Of a stretch of DNA of 64,000 nucleotides, positions 34,592-46,028 are shown in pieces (position 1 is the first letter of the stretch; each line of letters opens with the position of its first letter). The stretch comes from Mesostigma viride (taxonomy: Eukaryota; Streptophyta; Mesostigmatophyceae; Mesostigmatales; Mesostigmataceae), in NCBI GenBank assembly GCA_009746045.1, contig RPFO01000082.1, positions 325,093 to 389,092 on the forward strand, read 5' to 3'. A program made the translations under genes and the position numbers. A model generated the notes under the pieces. That model had not been told where the DNA came from, made no database searches, and worked only from the letters and a program-made list of their open reading frames with translations.

Positions 34592-35131
34592 CTGACCTTG
34601 ACACTAATCGCACAAACAGCCACAATTTTGCAAGCAAGAAGACATGGCTACCTCGGCATTTCATGAAATGTACTTCGTGAAATGCATTTCGTGAAATGTA
34701 CTAAGGAACGTGATTGGCCGGCGTTCGCTCGCCAAATCTCGCAAAATGTACTAAGGCACGTGATTGGTCCCGCAAAATGTACTAAGGAACGTGATTGGCC
34801 GGCGAAGATTCTGTAGGGAATTTTAATTGCAGCAAACAGAATCTTCGCCGGCCAATCACGTTCCTTAGTACATTTTGCGGGACCAATCACGTGCCTTAGT
34901 ACATTTTGCGAGATTTGGCGAGCGAACGCCGGCCAATCACGTTCCTTAGTACATTTCACGAAATGCATTTCACGAAGTACATTTCATGAAATGCCGAGGT
35001 AGCCATGTCTTCTTGCTTGCAAAATTGTGGCTGTTTGTGCGATTAGTGTCAAGGTCAGGTGCACATTGAGCTATCCGGACTAGTGGCCGACATGGCGGTC
35101 GAAACGGAAGGTGTGCTATGGCTTTGCTGGG
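34519..35131. repeat. Large palindrome: two 296-bp arms, 21-base loop
   Basis: Left arm 34519-34814, right arm 34836-35131. Every landmark pair I checked sums to the same centre, so the arms carry no length difference. The arms contain GCAAAATGTACT / CAAAATGTACTAAGG motifs, GTGATTGGCCGGCG twice, and the first codons of the 168-aa reading frame. A transcript through it would fold into a hairpin of nearly 300 bp. Confidence 0.95.
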
Positions 35132-35756
35132 ATGATTATCATCGTAGTACATCATATGTATTACAGTACATTTCACGAAGTACATTTCATGGAGGCAGAG
35201 GGAAAGTTCCTGTTCATGGTGAGTCGGGGTTAGCAATCACGGCAATGTCGATACATGTACTTGCAGTATATACAAATGCCATAATGTCCTTAGATGCAGC
35301 ATGAATGTCTATTGTTCGGATTTCTTTTATCACGATGCTTAGGATGCCTTCCGACAGAAATCTGCTGCGCTACAGGTCGGGAATACCTGAACTTGATATG
35401 CGTGGCCAGTGGCCATGGCAGCCGGGGTCGGTAAGAATTAACTTCGATAGCCATGAATAATGCGGAAAGTGAACGTTGTCCACCCGCTGCACAGGGAAAA
35501 TGGCTGCACAGGAACGGCCTGACGTGATACTGTCGCAAAGCAGTTCTCATAAGCCGACAATTACACATTCGACTTATGATCGATAATCGGCGCAGGCCTT
35601 CGACATTCAAGCGCGCATCGAAACGTCGTGAGGATTTCGGACATTTAGATGAAGTTGGATTGTTTTCGGCCCTCGTATTTGCCATGATCTTGGCCATCCA
35701 ATCTTTTTGCTTCGTGCACAGTTTGCGTTTGCAGTTAAGCGTAGGTACATGACAAG

Positions 35757-35855
35757 CTTGCGTTTGCGTTTGCGTTTGCGTTTGCGTTTGCGTTTGCGTT
35801 TGCCTTTGCCTTTGCCTTTGCGTATACATTTGCATGTGCGCTTGCGTTGCCGTTT
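35757..35855 (+). repeat. (TTTGCG)n hexanucleotide array in element D
   Basis: About seven exact copies of GCGTTT, followed by variants GCCTTT and GCATGT. It begins a 2-kb stretch of hexamer-based simple sequence. Confidence 0.9.
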
Positions 35856-36327
35856 GCTTATGCGTCCCAATGTATGTCTGGCTTTGGGCAATTCTATTTC
35901 CTTGTCGTTGGGATATGAGTGGGTGCTGGCGGTGGTGTTACTGTCGGCAGGTAGAGTGGCAGTGGCTTCAACTTCTGTTGCTTTTTCATTGCATTTGCAT
36001 TTTCATTGGGTCTCTGTAGTTAACAACTGCTTTAAATATCTTTGTTAATAGCCGGCTTCAGCTGTAATTTCGATTGCATGTTGCTTTTGAATTGCATTCG
36101 CACTGGGCACATGCAGTGGGCATTAGGCATTGGTAGTGCAATTACACATGCAGTCACACTTGCAATTGCAATGAAGTTGAAATTGAAGCTGCAGCTAAAA
36201 TTTGCTACGTGCCTACTGGTACAGTCGCATGTGCAGTCAACTTTGTGCTTGTTTATTATTATTATTTCTTATTATTATTATTATAATTTCTTCTTGCTTT
36301 TCGTAATGTGTGGTGGTTAGAATGGTG

Positions 36328-36472
36328 ATGGCAGGGGCAGGGGCAGGGGCAGGGGCAGGGGCAGGGGCAGGGGCAGGGGCAGGGGCAGGGGCAGGGGCAG
36401 GGGCAGGGGCAGGGGCAGGGGCAGGGGCAGGGGCAGGGGCAGGGGTAGGGGCAGGGGCAGGGGCAGGGGCAA
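36328..36472 (+). repeat. (GGGGCA)n hexanucleotide array in element D
   Basis: About 24 copies of GGGGCA with a single GGGGTA variant. Runs of four G at six-base spacing are compatible with G-quadruplex formation. Confidence 0.95.
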
Positions 36473-36737
36473 TCATGAGTTGCTTTCGGCCTGGCATGTG
36501 CACCAGAACTGGCATATGTGCTCGCAATGCAGCTTGCTACTCTTGTTCCTTTTGTTTGCCTTTTCTTTTGTTTGGGAACTGTTCGTGCAGGGGGGTGGGA
36601 TGAGGCCGCGAGTCTCTGGGCAGGGGCATTGACGTGGGTAGGTGTGTGTCTGGGCTAAGTCTGCAATTGTCGCTGCTGTGCTGTACTTCTGGCTGTGGCT
36701 TACGGTGCATTTGTGGCTTGGAGTAGGGGTGAGGCTA

Positions 36738-37665
36738 GGGTGGGCGCAGGCGCGGGCGTGGGCGTGGGCGTGAGCGTGGGCATGGGCGCGGGCGTGGGCG
36801 TGGGCGTGGGCGTGGGTGTGGGCGTGGGCGTGGGCGTGGGCGTGGGCGTGGGCGTGGGCGTGGGCGTGGGCGTTGGCATGGGCGTGGGCGTGGGCGTGGG
36901 CGTGGGCGTGGGCGTAGGCGTGGGAGTGGGCGTGGGAGTGGGCGTGGGCGTGGGCGTGGGCGTGGGCGTGGGCGTGGGTGTGGGTGTGGGCGTGGGCGTG
37001 GGCGTGGGTGTGGGCGTGGGCGTGGGCGTGGGCGTGGGCGTGGGCGTGGGTGTGGGTGTGGGCGTGGGTGTGGGCGTGGGCGTGGGCGTGGGCGTGGGCG
37101 TGGGCGTGGGCGTGGGCGGGTGTGGGCGTGGGCGTGGGCGTGGGCGTGGGCGTGGGCGTGGGCGTGGGCGTGGGCGTGGGCGTGGGCGTGGGCGTGGGCG
37201 TGGGCGTGGGCGTGGGCGGGCGTGGGCGTGGGCGTGGGCGTGGGCGTGGGCGTGGGCGTGGGCGTGGGCGTGGGCGTGGGCGTGGGCATGGGCATGGGCG
37301 TGGGCGTGGGCGTGGGCGTTGGCGTGGGTAGGTGTGTGTCTCAGCTACGTCTGCTATTGTTGCAGCTGCGCTCTACTTCTGGCTGTGGCTTTGGGTATAA
37401 TTGTGGCTTGGAGTAGGGGTGAGGCTAGGGTGGGCGTAGCCGCGGGCGTGGGCGTGGGCGTGGGCGTGGGCGTGGGCGTGGGCGTGGGCGTGGGCGTGGG
37501 CGTGGGCGTGGGCGTGGGCGTGGGCGTGGGCGTGGGCGTGGGCGTGGGCGTGGGCGTGGGCGTGGGCGTGGGCGTGGGCGTGGGCGTGGGCGTGGGCGTG
37601 GACGTGGGCGTGGGCGTGGGCGTGGGCATGGGCGTGGGCGTGGGCGTGGGCATGGGCGTGGGTGA
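36738..37665 (+). repeat. (GGGCGT)n hexanucleotide arrays, two blocks separated by a duplicated unique segment
   Basis: Blocks at about 36738-37328 and 37437-37665 consist of GGGCGT with scattered GGGTGT, GGGCAT and GGGAGT variants. The segments before each block (36625-36737 and 37325-37436) are similar to each other (TAGGTGTGTGTCT, CTACTTCTGGCTGTGGCTT, GGAGTAGGGGTGAGGCTAGG), so array plus flank was duplicated as a unit of about 700 bp. All forward frames are open, but the frames only encode Val-Gly, Arg-Gly or Trp-Ala repeats. Confidence 0.95.
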
Positions 37666-37675
37666 GAATGGGCGG

Positions 37676-37806
37676 GTGCGGGGGCAGGGGCATGGGCATG
37701 GGCGGGGGCGGGGGCGGGGGCGGGGGCGGGGCGGGGCGGGGGGCGGGGCGGGGGCGGGGCGGGGGCGGGGGCGGGGCGGGGGCGGGGGCGGGGCGGGGGC
37801 GGGGCA
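37676..37806 (+). repeat. (GGGGCG)n array in element D
   Basis: The array is GGGGCG with one-base-shorter GGGCG variants, directly after the GGGCGT block and separated from it by GTGAGAATGGGCGGGTGC. Confidence 0.95.
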
Positions 37807-37810
37807 TGGG

Positions 37811-38603
37811 CGTGTGCATGGGCGTTGGGGGGTCAGGGGGGCTGGGGTTGGGTTTGGGTGGGTGGGTCATTGGTGCAATGTTTGGAGTTGGGGCTTGTGT
37901 GTGTGTGGGGGGGGGGGGGCATGGGGATTGCCATGCGCGTGCACGTGGGCGTCCGCGTGATCCTCTGTTCGTGTACATGTTCATGCATGTGCCATGACGG
38001 CACAATGCATGTCAGATTCGTGACTTTATCGTGTGTTCCCTAGTTGCAAGTATTACTGCTAAAATTCATTGCAGCATTCCATTCCTTGCATAATGCTTGA
38101 TTGCTTGCATCAGTTCATTCTATACTTCGATCATGACCTGAAGTGCTTAAGTATAACCAGACTCTCGCACAGTGTCAGAATGTCCAATTTTTAGCACACA
38201 TGCATGTTTGCACACCAAAGCCCTCATTCCCATGTTGATAAGGCTAAGTAAAACATTTTTTTTTTGTGCGGTGATCCACGAAATGCAGCTGTGAATGGCT
38301 CTAGGAGGTCACCAATGGTGGCCAGACCTGTTATTGAGCATTGGGAGACGTTACAGGGGCATCAATCACAGTTACATTTAGTTCAGATGCAGTTCAATTT
38401 AGTACATTATAGTATAAATGTAGTAGAAAATAGTACAACCTAGTATATTGTAGCATATACTAGTTCAACTACCTCCAGATGAGATCCAGGGGCTATGGGG
38501 ACACTTTTTATGCAAAACTGAACTTGAAACAAGCAAAAAACAAGAAACTTGGGAAAACTCAAAATGTACTTGTGCTGGAGTACATTCTTAACGGCTGGCA
38601 GGG
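37811..38603. other. Right part of element D without genes
   Basis: Bases 37811-37915 are G/T-rich. From 37920 to 38550 the sequence is unique and moderately AT-rich, with no coding frame I can support. It ends with the right inverted terminus, beside which CAAAATGTACTTGTGCTGG repeats the element's 12-mer motif. Confidence 0.6.
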
Positions 38604-40752
38604 ATTCTCGGCCCAATCTCCATGCACGAGCACATCCCCCTCAGTCATGTTCCTCTCCCGGTCCTTGATCGTTGCCGACTGCCACCATGACGTAAAGCAG
38701 TGGTTGGTAAAGTCCTCCCAACTCTCGATTATCGCCAGCCTCAGCTGCGCGGGCGTTGACCTCATCGTTTCCTGTACGGGCCGCTTGACCTTCTCCGGGA
38801 CCCGCCGATCGGTCGCGTCCTGTTTTAACCAAGGGATGAAGTAAATTTGCAAGTAACATATTCATAAAGCCTCAGAAAAGCCTTTTATTTAACATCGCGC
38901 TGCAGAATGACGCTGCGAAATAATTGCGTCACAAAATCCAAACATGCACGCTTACCTCCCCTGCCGGTCGGGAAACCACTACCTCCTTCTTCACGTATCT
39001 GAACCAATTTAGTAGTTCTGTTGAATTCTTGTCCCGGTCACACAACACCCAGTCTTTGATGCCACACCGGGACTCGGGACACGAGTTCTCCATACATGCC
39101 CTCTTCAGAATGCGAAAGACAGACCCCTCCTCCATGGATGCCAGGGTCCCCTACCCTTGGCACCCCTTCCTCATCCTCCACGATCCTCTCATTTATTTCA
39201 AGATCGTCAAGGTCTTGCCCCTGCCATTCATCTTCCGTCACATTGTCCCCTCCCTCCTCTTCGTTTCTCGCCGAGTTTGCCCCACCCCCCAGCTCACTAC
39301 CCCCATCCGCCTCCGCCACACGGCAATGGAAGTGCTTCACCCATTCGGTCGTGTGCAGGCTTTCGAACATCCCGCACGTGCCGTCAGGCAATCTCGCCCT
39401 TGAACATCCCTCACACTCGTCGCCGCACTTGCAGTTCCTGCCGTGCTTCGCCTTGCAGTACCTAGTCCATGCCGCTACCCTTGACTGCATGACCGTATGC
39501 GTCTCACAGGCGCACACGTTTCTCTCCTTCCACTTCCCCTTGACGGTTTTGGGGGCGTACTTGCAGAAAGTCGTATATCCGACATGGATGCCGACATCCT
39601 TCTCATACTGCGGACTTTTCTTGTCCCAGTACGTGTGCTCCGCTAAAAACTTGAGATATATGTCCTCCTTCGAGGTGAGGTAGAAGTAGGCCCCTTGGAC
39701 ACCAACCAAAATCGCACGATTGCCAACTCGTTCGTGCGTCTTTATGGTATCCCTCTCTTGGGGCGAAGCGCGCGAGTTCTCCTCATCAGTCCAAGCCTGC
39801 GCGATGGACTCGATTACAAATTGGGGCAACTTCCTCTTCTTTCGCGCCAGCGCACGCGTCAGGAACTCCATCTTCTGTTGCTTCCTGATCGCCCGAACTT
39901 TGAGAATGGTCTTCGCGGGGACACCCGTCATTCTCTCCAACTCTGCCGCCGAAAACTCCTTCTCGATGTCGTCCCCACAAAAAAGAGTTGACACCAAAAT
40001 GATCTTGACGTCTCTGTCATGGTCGGATTTCGACAGGTCGTCAAAAAGGGCGATCAGCCGAGCCACCCAAGACCTCGACAGTTGTGCAAGCCGCTGCTCA
40101 TCAAAGAGCTTGGCCACCGGAATGTCAAAATGCTCCGCCTTGAGCTCGTCAGCCCTCTTATTGAAGCCATCAACAATCTCCTCAAAAGAGGCCCGCTTGG
40201 TAGATTCATTCCTCATGTGATGAACTACGTTGTACGCCTCATCAGCAAGATGAGTCCCCACAACAGACTTCTTCTCGGCGTACTGGCCAGTCCTTTTCGC
40301 TGGCTTCCTGACGGCGGGCGAGGTGCTGCGGTTCTCATTCCCGAAATTTCGTTTCGAGCTGTTTTTCAGATCCGCTGCAAGGGGCGTCGGTGTCCCGATG
40401 CTCAAGTTGTGGGCATTGAGTCGATTAGCAAAGCCGCCACGCAAGGAGGAGGAGGTTGGCGAAAGAAACACCCGTTCCCGTGCTGCAGAAACAAAAAGAA
40501 ATTCACGGACAATTAACATATTAGCAGGGTCACTCCGCGAAATGACCCCACCTTCTTCGCAGATACAAAAGAATCTCGATTCCGAAGCAAATATAGAGAA
40601 AGTCAAACTTCATGAAATTTTTGGTAGCTCTGCAGCGCGACCCTTGCGAAGTTACACACAAGTTTTAAGGCCTTTTCGTATGGAACTGAGAAGAGGTCGC
40701 GCTGCAGCGCGACCAAGATTTGCATCATTGGAAACACACCTTCCCGGCTCAT

Positions 40753-41650
40753 TTTTCAGGCGTGTCGTGTCGTTGCCGAGGTACCTGGATGATGACACCA
40801 AGACAGGAAAACACGAATGAAGTGAATTAATTAATGGAATTATTTAAGATTCTACTAATGAAATTGAATATTCTAAATGAAATTAAATATTTTACATAAT
40901 TTTTTTAATCATTATTGTTTAATTATGTAGCTGAAATATGGAAAGTATTTATTGGTATTTACATAGTTTTCATTAGTATTTAGTACAATTTCTATGTCAA
41001 TCATTATTGTTTAGATAGAAGAAATATAAACTGGACAGACTAGCTATCTCTAATACTAAATATTTTGTACTTATTGTATGAAAAAAAGAGTGATGTCCAT
41101 AAATATATGTAATATTGTCATAGAATTTTATTAATTTTTTAAATTTGTATTCATGGCATTAATCTATCTAGCACTAGGCATATATATAAAAAACTAGTAC
41201 AGTAAGTTAGCAGTAAATAGGAAAATATATTTAACAAATATTAGAAAGAACATATATCATATTCATAACAATAATCATAATAATAAGCATATTGACAGCA
41301 GAAAGTTTACATATATTGGCTAGCATGTTAGTATATATGCCCATACATTTACTATACCCGATTCATTAATATATTTATTTGTATACCCCAAAAGTTCTGC
41401 ATTCGAAATTTTTGCCATACCACGTGGCAGTAGGCACGTCGCTTTGCAGAGTGACGACTGGTGGAAATATGACAGATGATCTCTCAGACGACGTGCAAAA
41501 AAGCACCGGGCTCACGCTAGAATCGAACCGCGGACGTCGTTATCCACAGCAGCATGGTGACGCCCGAATCCAAACATCCCGATTGTCGCGTCAAATTAGC
41601 TGCGTGTTGTTCCTTTTTATACCTGCGGGACCGTGAAGACCGACGCTTGG
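40753..41650. other. 5' flank of the element A transposase: non-coding exon end, AT-rich region, tRNA-like motif
   Basis: A non-coding exon segment ends with acceptor CAG before 40784 (minus strand); element B has the same at 55256. Bases 40800-41380 are very AT-rich with no coding frame. Near 41515 GCTAGAATCGAACCGCGG reads on the minus strand as a tRNA T-arm-like GGTTCGATTCT. CTTTTTATACCTGCGG at about 41612 also occurs in the 5' flank of element B (55730). Confidence 0.55.
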
Positions 41651-42155
41651 ATTACGTCACATTGTGAGTCGACCAATCCGCATGCGCGGTTTGTCAATAA
41701 GAATAATCTAGCGCCGCGTTTCGCCTCGTTGGCCGAATGGCGAGCATGCCACGTTTTCCGTCCTGAACGCCGGTTACGCTGGGCCGTTGACAGGGGTCGC
41801 TCCACGGACGATCGGTCACAACAGCTGTTGGGTTTCGAAAACCGCACCACCACTGCTGCCGCCATAGCTGTTTTCTGTAATAATCATCGCTGCCTAGCTG
41901 AAGATGGTGAGGACTCTGCCGCCTCAACTCGCCGCCATAATGAAAAAGGTGCATCAACAGCGCAGTCTTTTTTGATGTCGAGCGTGATGTTTGTTGCTAT
42001 GCCTTCAAATGGTCCGGTTAGTTTATAGCTAGCCCAATTCTAATCGTGGTCCTGTTCAATGCCGTTTTTCCCCCTTCCTGATTTATGCGTGCAGGTAAAT
42101 GTGCAACGAACCCCTACTTACTCGCGCGAGCAGGGTGGCGTCTATGATGCCCTTT
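41651..42155. other. Unassigned stretch with a 131-codon open frame
   Basis: A plus-strand frame at 41633-42028 has ordinary composition but no recognisable motif. It could be an exon of an unknown gene or chance. No repeat structure is seen. Confidence 0.3.
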
Positions 42156-42658
42156 TGTAGTCCTCAGCCAGCGATATGGCTTGTTTTTTCGTGTTGGTCC
42201 TCAGCCAGCGACATGACTTCTTTTTTCTGGTTGGTTCTCGGCCAGCGATATGCCTTCTTTTTAAGGGTTGGTCCTCAGCCAGCGACATGGCTTCTTTTTT
42301 CGTGTTGGTCCTCAGCCAGCGATATGCCTTCTTTTTTAGGGTTGGTCCTCAGCCAGCAATATGTTTTCTTTTTTCGTGTTGGTCCTCAGCCAGCGACACG
42401 GCTTCTTTTTAAGGGTTGGTCCTCAGCGAGCGACCAGAGTATTTTTTCGTATTGGTCCTCTGCCAGCTAAATGTTTTCTTTTTTCGTGTTGGTCCTAAGC
42501 CAGCTAAATGTTTTCTTTTTTCGTGTTGGTCGTCAGCCAGCGATATGTTTTCTTTTTTCGTGTTGGTCGTCAGCCAGCGATATGTTTTCTTTTTTCGTGT
42601 TGGTCCTCAGCCAGCGATATGGCTTCTTTTTTCGTGTTGGTCCTCAGCCAGCGATATG
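42156..42658 (+). repeat. 37-bp minisatellite, about 13 units
   Basis: Units read TTGGTCCTCAGCCAGCGATA followed by TG, a T-rich tract with TTCTTTTTTCGTG, and substitutions. Spacing of 37 bp was measured at 42489-42526. Because 37 is not a multiple of three, the three frames rotate through WSSASDM / VGPQPAT / LVLSQRY peptides. Confidence 0.92.
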
Positions 42659-45066
42659 TCCACCACCACCATCCATGCATGCCAGCACCCCACCACCATC
42701 ATCCATGCGTGCCAGCCACCCACCACCACCATCCATGCGTGCCAGCCACCCACCACCACCATCCATGCATGCCAGCACCCCACCACCATCATCCATGCAT
42801 GCCAGCACCCCACCACCACCATCCATGCGTGCCAGCCACCCACCACCACCATCCATGCGTGCCAGCCACCCACCACCACCATCCATGCATGCCAGCCACC
42901 CACCACCACCATCCATGCCTGCCAGCCACCCACCACCACCATCCATGCATGCCAGCACCCCACCACCATCATCCATGCATGCCAGCACCCCACCACCACC
43001 ATCCATGCGTGCCAGCCACCCACCACCACCATCCATGCGTGCCAGCACCCCACCACCATCATCCATGCATGCCAGCACCCCACCACCACCATCCATGCGT
43101 GCCAGCACCCCACCACCACCATCCATGCATGCCAGCCACCCACCACCACCATCCATGCGTGCCAGCCACCCACCACCACCATCCATGCGTGCCAGCACCC
43201 CACCACCATCATCCATGCATGCCAGCACCCCACCACCACCATCCATGCATGCCAGCACCCCACCACCACCATCCATGCATGCCAGCACCCCACCACCACC
43301 ATCCATGCGTGCCAGCCACCCACCACCACCATCCATGCGTGCCAGCACCCCACCACCACCATCCATGCATGCCAGCACCCCACCACCACCATCCATGCGT
43401 GCCAGCCACCCACCACCACCATCCATGCGTGCCAGCCACCCACCACCACCATCCATGCGTGCCAGCACCTGGGCACCACCATCATCCATGCGTGCCAGCA
43501 CCCCACCACCATCATCCATGCATTCCAGCACCCCACCACCATCATCCATGCGTGCCAGCCACCCACCACCACCATCCATGCGTGCCAGCACCCCACCACC
43601 ACCATCCATGCGTGCCAGCACCCCACCACCACCATCCATGCATGCCAGCCACCCACCACCATCATCCATGCCTGCCAGCCACCCACCACCACCATCCATG
43701 CGTGCCAGCACCCCACCACCATCATCCATGCATGCCAGCACCCCACCACCACCATCCATGCGTGCCAGCACCCCACCACCACCATCCATGCATGCCAGCC
43801 ACCCACCACCATCATCCATGCCTGCCAGCCACCCACCACCACCATCCATGCGTGCCAGCCACCCACCACCACCATCCATGCGTGCCAGCACCCCACCACC
43901 ACCATCCATGCATGCCAGCACCCCACCACCACCATCCATGCGTGCCAGCCACCCACCACCACCATCCATGCGTGCCAGCCACCCACCACCACCATCCATG
44001 CATGCCAGCCACCCACCACCATCATCCACTGATGCCTGCCAGCCACCCACCACCACCATCCATGCGTGCCAGCACCCCACCACCACCATCCATGCATGCC
44101 AGCACCCCACCACCACCATCCATGCGTGCCAGCACCCCACCACCACCATCCATGCATGCCAGCCACCCACCACCATCATCCATGCCTGCCAGCCACCCAC
44201 CACCACCATCCATGCGTGCCAGCCACCCACCACCACCATCCATGCGTGCCAGCACCCCACCACCACCATCCATGCATGCCAGCACCCCACCACCACCATC
44301 CATGCGTGCCAGCCACCCACCACCACCATCCATGCGTGCCAGCCACCCACCACCACCATCCATGCGTGCCAGCACCCCACCACCATCATCCATGCATGCC
44401 AGCACCCCACCACCACCATCCATGCATGCCAGCACCCCACCACCACCATCCATGCATGCCAGCACCCCACCACCACCATCCATGCGTGCCAGCCACCCAC
44501 CACCACCATCCATGCGTGCCAGCACCCCACCACCACCATCCATGCATGCCAGCACCCCACCACCACCATCCATGCGTGCCAGCACCCCACCACCACCATC
44601 CATGCATGCCAGCCACCCACCACCATCATCCATGCGTGCCAGCCACCCACAACCACCATCCATGCATGCCAGCACCCCACCACCACCATCCATGCGTGCC
44701 AGCACCCCACCACCACCATCCATGCATGCCAGCACCCCACCACCACCATCCATGCGTGCCAGCCACCCACCACCACCATCCATGCGTGCCAGCACCCCAC
44801 CACCACCATCCATGCATGCCAGCACCCCACCACCACCATCCATGCGTGCCAGCCACCCACCACCACCATCCATGCGTGCCAGCCACCCACCACCACCATC
44901 CATGCGTGCCAGCACCCCACCACCATCATCCATGCGTGCCAGCACCCCACCACCATCATCCATGCATTCCAGCACCCCACCACCATCATCCATGCGTGCC
45001 AGCCACCCACCACCACCATCCATGCGTGCCAGCCACCCACCACCACCATCCATGCGTGCCAGCAGG
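42659..45066 (+). repeat. 30-bp minisatellite, about 80 units
   Basis: Each unit is CCACCACCATCCATGCGTGC followed by CAGCCACC or CAGCACCC. Substitutions are restricted to a few positions (CAT/CGT/CCT, ACC/ATC, CAC/ACC). One unit is 3 bases longer (about 43470) and one 4 bases longer (about 44027). At least five of six frames are open over more than 1.5 kb, the longest being 42471-45308. These frames are a by-product of a stop-free unit length divisible by three, and I do not call a protein. Confidence 0.97.
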
Positions 45067-45575
45067 ATGGTCCCACGCGGAATGGGGTAGATTTTTGCAA
45101 GAAAAAAACGCTAATTTCAATCGTCCGAAAACCGGACATTGCGCCGAAATTCTTGCCGAAAATTTGGCAGCCGAGCGAATTTTTCGCCCGACGGACTTTG
45201 CGCCGAAATTTTGTGTCTGCCGTGCTTCGAACTCAACCGACTCCTGCTGTTGCGTGCACTTTGTCCGATGCCTGCAGGCCACGCACGAATTTTGCGACCG
45301 AAATATGACGACTAGACAAGTTTATCGACGACCTACATCGATCTATTGCCACTTTTGAAGTCCTTGGCTTGCTAGCAGCTTTTGATTATCAATGCCGGGA
45401 ACAAAATTGCCGAAATTTTTTATTGAATCAGTACATATATGTTAAAAATATAATTACTTACAGCAGAGTAAAATCACTCAAACCAAAGCAAACGCCCAGC
45501 TATAAACCTATATACAGAGCCATGTCAAAGCTCTATACTACGATAAGACCAATGGAAACGCCTAACGGGAGGAAC
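45067..45575. other. Unassigned sequence between minisatellite and LINE remnant
   Basis: The stretch has GAAATT/CCGAAAA-rich sequence (AAATTCTTGCCGAAAATTTG and similar) and no coding frame I can support. Confidence 0.4.
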
Positions 45576-45930
45576 CTAATAGCCCTGCTGCACCGCAAAA
45601 TCAGCCCGCGTACGGCGGAGCATGATGTCAGCCATGGCCCGAGTCAGCGCCACCGACAAGCGCTGACGCCAATATGACGTCCAGGTCCGCGCCGACCATG
45701 GGGCCCGCTGGCCCTCCAGGTCCAGCCGGTCCTCCCGGAGCCGGCAACACTCCTTGAAGAAGGCGGAGGTCAGGGGCCCCATGGCCCCAAACTCCTCCAG
45801 GACAAAGGGCACCACACGATGGTGCCCGACGTCGCCGTAGGCCAGGAGCTTGGCCCGCTCCGCCCGGTCCGCCGTGTAACCTGCCGTGAGGGAGGCCCCA
45901 GCCACGTGGCTAAGAGCCAAGGGCCGCGCC
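45576..45930 (-). pseudogene. Probable retrotransposon C-terminal remnant
   Basis: The minus-strand frame contains HHRVVPFVLEEFGAMGPLTS, then FFKECCRLREDRLDLEGQ and SYWRQRLSVALTRAMADIML. This 'VPFV.E.FGA' helical pattern is what I associate with the C-terminal end of LINE-type polyproteins in protists and plants (recall, not a search). Upstream coding sequence is missing. The hit is weak. Confidence 0.4.
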
Positions 45931-46028
45931 ACCGAAACGTCAATAAGTACATATATGTGCACATGTCCGTAATTTTATCATTCGCAATTTTGACATTGTC
46001 GGAGTATTTGACAACTTAGGCATTGCGC

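Larger units (their letters stand above)
30409..38603. mobile_element. Transposon D, 8195 bp, inserted in the A transposase with 3-bp ATT duplication
   Basis: The left end reads CCCTACCAGCCATTAAG and the right end, in reverse, CCCTGCCAGCCGTTAAG. The inverted match is 32 bp with 2 differences, ending ATGTACTCCAGCAC on both. ATT is duplicated at 30406-30408 and 38604-38606. Joining the flanks restores TTCTCGTAATTCTCGGCCC, as in the intact element B exon, and the frame (258 codons versus 259 in B). Inside lie two minus-strand reading frames, a 173-bp tandem repeat, a large palindrome and several hexanucleotide arrays. The 12-mer GCAAAATGTACT recurs next to the left end and several times in the palindrome. 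No complete catalytic transposase could be identified. Confidence 0.88.
28867..40752 (-). pseudogene. Transposon A DDE-type transposase, multi-exon, split by element D and frameshifted
   Basis: Minus-strand exons: 40752-40740 (13 coding bases, MSRE plus one base), 40482-38956, 38819-38604 continued at 30408-29848 after insertion D, and 29610-28867. Exon 2 has a long N-terminal region with a Cys-rich cluster (CACETH, CKCGDECEGC, GTCGMF). Exon 3 carries VHGDWAEN, MCSDNCSSQFKSKY and GEQHGKGEVDGQGA, the candidate catalytic acidic residues. Exon 4 carries WWRLDKSDPGLLMMRRFSCY and a second Cys cluster. Splice sites and phases match element B. A one-base frame change near 39140 breaks exon 2. The HGKG-x-x-DG-x-G motif occurs in transposase-like proteins of many eukaryotes; I cannot name the superfamily. 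Confidence 0.85.

Noticed and set aside
36695-37960. 421-codon Val-Gly/Arg-Gly frame and antisense Pro-Thr/Ala-His frames
   Set aside because: These are produced by the (GGGCGT)n array and carry no independent coding evidence.
42659-45066. CRISPR-like array
   Set aside because: Units are contiguous with no unique spacers, and the context is eukaryotic.
42471-45308. 945-codon and 860-codon open frames encoding Pro/His repeats
   Set aside because: They follow from a stop-free 30-bp unit, and other frames on both strands are equally open, so nothing favours one as a protein.
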